Positions 62,032 through 64,000 of a DNA stretch of 64,000 bases are shown here, in pieces (the stretch's first letter is position 1; each line of letters begins with the position of its first letter). The stretch lies in assembly GCF_006538165.1 (NCBI RefSeq), contig NZ_BDLU01000024.1:55819-119818 (forward strand), given 5' to 3'. Source of the DNA: Komagataeibacter diospyri. Its GTDB lineage: Bacteria; Pseudomonadota; Alphaproteobacteria; Acetobacterales; Acetobacteraceae. Made by a program: the position numbers and the translations under genes. The notes beneath the pieces were generated by a model. That model was given only the letters and a program-made list of their open reading frames with translations, was not told where the DNA came from and searched no databases.

Positions 62032-63075
62032 TGTTTAGTCCCAGGATTTGATGGTGCATTATTTTCACGAGAGTGGAAGGAAGCGCTATGGGCCAGGTTC
62101 ACCACGGAAGCGCCACGACGACAGCGGCAGTCCGTCGAGCGATACAACATAGTCAAGAGAGCCTGAGGGCTCTGGCGAAACGCTACGGGATCAACCCGAA
62201 GACGGTAGCCAAATGGAAGGGGCGGCCCGATACGGCGGATCGGCGCACTGGTCCGAAAGCTCCTCTTTCGACGGTTTTGTCGATCGAGGAGGAAGCCATC
62301 ATCGTGGCGTTCCGCCGCCATACATTATTGCCCCTGGATGACTGCCTTTACGCGCTCCAGGCGACAATCCCGCATCTGACGCGCTCTTCTTTGCATCGTT
62401 GTTTTCAGCGCCATGGGATCAGCCGCCTGCCCGACACCGAAGGCGACAAGCCGAAGCGTTCAAAGTTCAAGACCTATCCGATCGGCTACTTTCATATCGA
62501 CATTGCCGAAGTCTGCACTGAAATGGGCCGCCTCTATCTCTTCGTAGCGATTGACCGGACATCGAAATTCGCATTCGTCCAACTGCACGAGAAAGCAACA
62601 CGTCGTGTTGCCGGTGACTTCCTGCGTGCTTTGGCCACTGCAGTCCCCTATCGCATCCATACCGTGCTGACCGATAACGGCACGCATTTTACCGATCCGG
62701 CCGGAAACGGATGGACACCGGAAGAGATCAAGGCCATGCGGGCCGATGGCGTCCAGTTCCGTTGCCATTCTTTTGAACTGGCCTGTGCTGATCTCGATAT
62801 CGAGCATCGACTGACAAAGCCGCGACATCCCTGGACAAATGGCCAGGTCGAGAGGATGAACCGCACGATCAAGGAGGCAACGGTCAAGCACTTCTATTAC
62901 GAAACGCACGACCAGTTGCGCCAGCACCTCGCAGACTTCGTCGCTGCCTATAATTTCGCCCGCAGGCTCAAGACACTGCGCGGCCTCACTCCATATGAAT
63001 TTATTTGCCAGCAATGGGAAAAAGAACCATCACGGTTCATGCAAAATCCGCACCATCAAATCCTGGGACTAAACA
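62032..63075 (+). mobile_element. IS481-family insertion sequence
   Basis: A 1044-bp element starting tgtttagtccc and ending gggactaaaca, with long near-perfect terminal inverted repeats of about 26 bp. It is flanked by the 6-bp target duplication tctaga at 62026-62031 and 63076-63081, of the NCTAGN form known for IS481. The clean duplication indicates a recent simple insertion. Confidence 0.93.
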
Positions 63076-63080
63076 TCTAG
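62088..63080 (+). CDS. IS481-family transposase
   Basis: A 330-residue DDE transposase. The N-terminal helix-turn-helix is HGSATTTAAVRRAIQHSQESLRALAKRYGINPKTVAKW. The rve catalytic domain has aspartates in FHIDIAEV and VLTDNGTHFTD, and the glutamate in HPWTNGQVERMNRTIKEATV. The ATG at 62088 has GGAAGGA upstream. Its stop codon uses the right-hand target duplication, as is common in such elements. The frame is intact, so it may be active. Confidence 0.93.
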   Translation: MGQVHHGSATTTAAVRRAIQHSQESLRALAKRYGINPKTVAKWKGRPDTADRRTGPKAPLSTVLSIEEEAIIVAFRRHTLLPLDDCLYALQATIPHLTRSSLHRCFQRHGISRLPDTEGDKPKRSKFKTYPIGYFHIDIAEVCTEMGRLYLFVAIDRTSKFAFVQLHEKATRRVAGDFLRALATAVPYRIHTVLTDNGTHFTDPAGNGWTPEEIKAMRADGVQFRCHSFELACADLDIEHRLTKPRHPWTNGQVERMNRTIKEATVKHFYYETHDQLRQHLADFVAAYNFARRLKTLRGLTPYEFICQQWEKEPSRFMQNPHHQILGLNI

Positions 63081-63649
63081 AGCGCGCTGCGAATAGATTG
63101 AATCATAGGATTCCCAAAGGGTGTCTGATGTGATTCAAGATGAAGACTGGCGAAGGAGGCCAGCCTTCATGCCGAAAGCCTACTCGCAGGATTTACGAGA
63201 CCGTGTAATTGATGCGGTGGAGAAAGACGGCATGAGTTGCCGGGCAGCGGCGCGGCGCTTCGGCGTGAGCGATGCTTCAGCGATCAAATGGGTTCAGCGC
63301 GCAAGACGCGTCGGGGATCGGTGCTGTGCCGGCACGGGCGGGCATCGTCCCTCGAAAACCAGACCTGAACGGGTCTGGCTGCTGGCCATCATTGATGCCG
63401 AGCCTGATATCACCCTCGCGGCGCTATCGATCCGACTGCGCGAGGAGCGTGGCGTTCAGGCCGACACGGGCATGCTTTCACGCTTTTTCCAATCCGAAGG
63501 GATCAGCTTCAAAAAAAAGCGTGCTGCCCTACGAGCAGGACCGGCCTGACGTCGCGCGCAAGCGCAGGTTCTGGAAGCGCTATCAGGCCAACATAGATCC
63601 CACCCGTCTGGTCTTTATCGACGAAACCTGGGCCAAGACCAACATGAAT
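63080..63649 (+). mobile_element. IS630-family element, left part
   Basis: The element probably starts at gagcgcgctg just after a TA that IS630 elements duplicate. It contains the two reading frames of an IS630-type transposase and is cut off at about 63649 by the next element. The left end matches the junction where the IS481 target tctaga was formed. Confidence 0.7.
63169..63649 (+). pseudogene. IS630-family transposase, frameshifted and truncated
   Basis: The first frame (63169-63549) reads PKAYSQDLRDRVIDAVEKDGMSCRAAARRFGVSDASAIKW and ends soon after an A8 run at 63511-63518. In the next frame the protein continues SVLPYEQDRPDVARKRRFWKRYQ and has the catalytic aspartate in FIDETWAKTNM. 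Either the A8 run allows programmed frameshifting, known in some IS630 elements, or one A has been added. The gene is lost after KTNM because another element follows. Confidence 0.8.
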
Positions 63650-63924
63650 TGCCCCGGGTTTTGTGGAGACGTTTTTTATCTGAACCAGGCGGCTAAAGCA
63701 TGTGATTTCTGCTGAGCATAAAAGCGAGCCTCAGCTTCTGCCGGGGGGATGTTTCCAATGGATGAAAGCATGCGGCGATTATTGAACCAGTCCACCCATC
63801 TGAGTGTGGCCAGTTCAACAGCTTCCCTGTTTTTCCATGGCCCCTGCCGATAGATGAGTTCGGTTCTGTAGAGACCATTTATGGTCTCGGCCAGGGCGTT
63901 ATCATAGGAATCCCCAACACTACG
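63650..63924 (-). mobile_element. IS3-family element fragment
   Basis: It begins tgccccgggttttgtggagac, typical of an IS3-family end, and holds the 3' part of an OrfB-type integrase. It is interrupted on the right by an IS256-type end at about 63924. Confidence 0.78.
63676..63924 (-). pseudogene. IS3-family OrfB transposase, C-terminal fragment
   Basis: On the minus strand it encodes VGDSYDNALAETINGLYRTE, then WVDWFNNRRMLSSIGNIPPAEAE and ends at a TAA at 63676-63678. This is the C-terminal part of the rve domain with its catalytic glutamate in AETINGLY. The N-terminal part and OrfA are missing. Confidence 0.82.
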
Positions 63925-64000
63925 GGACTATCCTGAATTTTGTGCGGTGCAGTGATAATCTGCTCGAAGAGGAGCCCCCGCATGAGCATTGATAAAGATA
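63924..64000 (+). mobile_element. IS256-family element, left end (cut by window)
   Basis: The end gggactatcctgaattttg and the start of a transposase gene at 63982 suggest an IS256-family element continuing past the window. Its insertion removed the rest of the IS3 integrase gene from this side. Confidence 0.6.
63982..64000 (+). CDS. IS256-family transposase, first codons only
   Basis: An ATG with AGGAG 9 nt upstream begins MSIDKD, like the start of IS256/mutator-type transposases. Only six full codons lie in the window, so the family is tentative. Confidence 0.45.

Noticed and set aside
1..64000. CRISPR array, rRNA or tRNA genes
   Set aside because: No regularly spaced direct repeats and no rRNA or tRNA-like sequence were noticed on reading; a tRNA search program was not available.

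Overview
The window looks like chromosomal DNA of a GC-rich alphaproteobacterium, most likely an acetic acid bacterium of the Komagataeibacter/Gluconacetobacter group. This is inferred from the PAS-GAF-GGDEF-EAL pair resembling the A. xylinum PDEA/DGC proteins, a family of about 80-bp intergenic hairpin repeats, and the mix of oxidoreductases and insertion sequences. No rRNA, tRNA or CRISPR array was seen.

Left part (1-28.7 kb): ordinary accessory chromosome. It holds an SDR; a Fec-type iron system (TonB receptor, FecR, FecI, Fur-like box) facing a PepSY membrane protein; two tandem c-di-GMP proteins, one apparently active as a phosphodiesterase and one degenerate in both catalytic domains; a lone serine resolvase; an NAD-epimerase/HxlR divergent pair; a formaldehyde-dehydrogenase-like gene; a complete RND efflux operon; and a small cluster of glycosyltransferase, NodS-type methyltransferase, PIG-L deacetylase and acyl-CoA dehydrogenase. 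A glutathione transferase and an Hsp20 gene with a possible RNA thermometer follow.

Right part (29.5-61.6 kb): a roughly 32-kb catabolic island bordered by insertion sequences. It encodes the full five-step histidine utilisation route (HutH, HutU, HutI, HutF, HutG) with HutC and HutD. Around it lie genes that are not standard hut genes: a HisC-like aminotransferase with a D-type (FAD) and an L-type (FMN) 2-hydroxyacid dehydrogenase, two NCS1 permeases, a TonB receptor, a GMC oxidoreductase, a two-component HpaB-type flavin monooxygenase with RidA and a DUF1028 protein, a LysR regulator, an ArgE-type deacylase, a YtcJ-type amidohydrolase, an APH-like kinase, and a HisD/SDR/Zn-ADH set. HutC-like operator sequences recur upstream of several transcription units, so the island may act as one regulon. 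My reading is that the extra genes feed histidine-related compounds (imidazole lactate, histidinol or a modified imidazole) into the hut pathway, or open a second oxidative route.

Right end (61.7-64 kb): an amino acid permease gene is cut off by a pile of nested insertion sequences (IS481, IS630, IS3 and IS256 types). The IS481 copy has a clear 6-bp target duplication, and the junctions allow the order of some insertions to be read.
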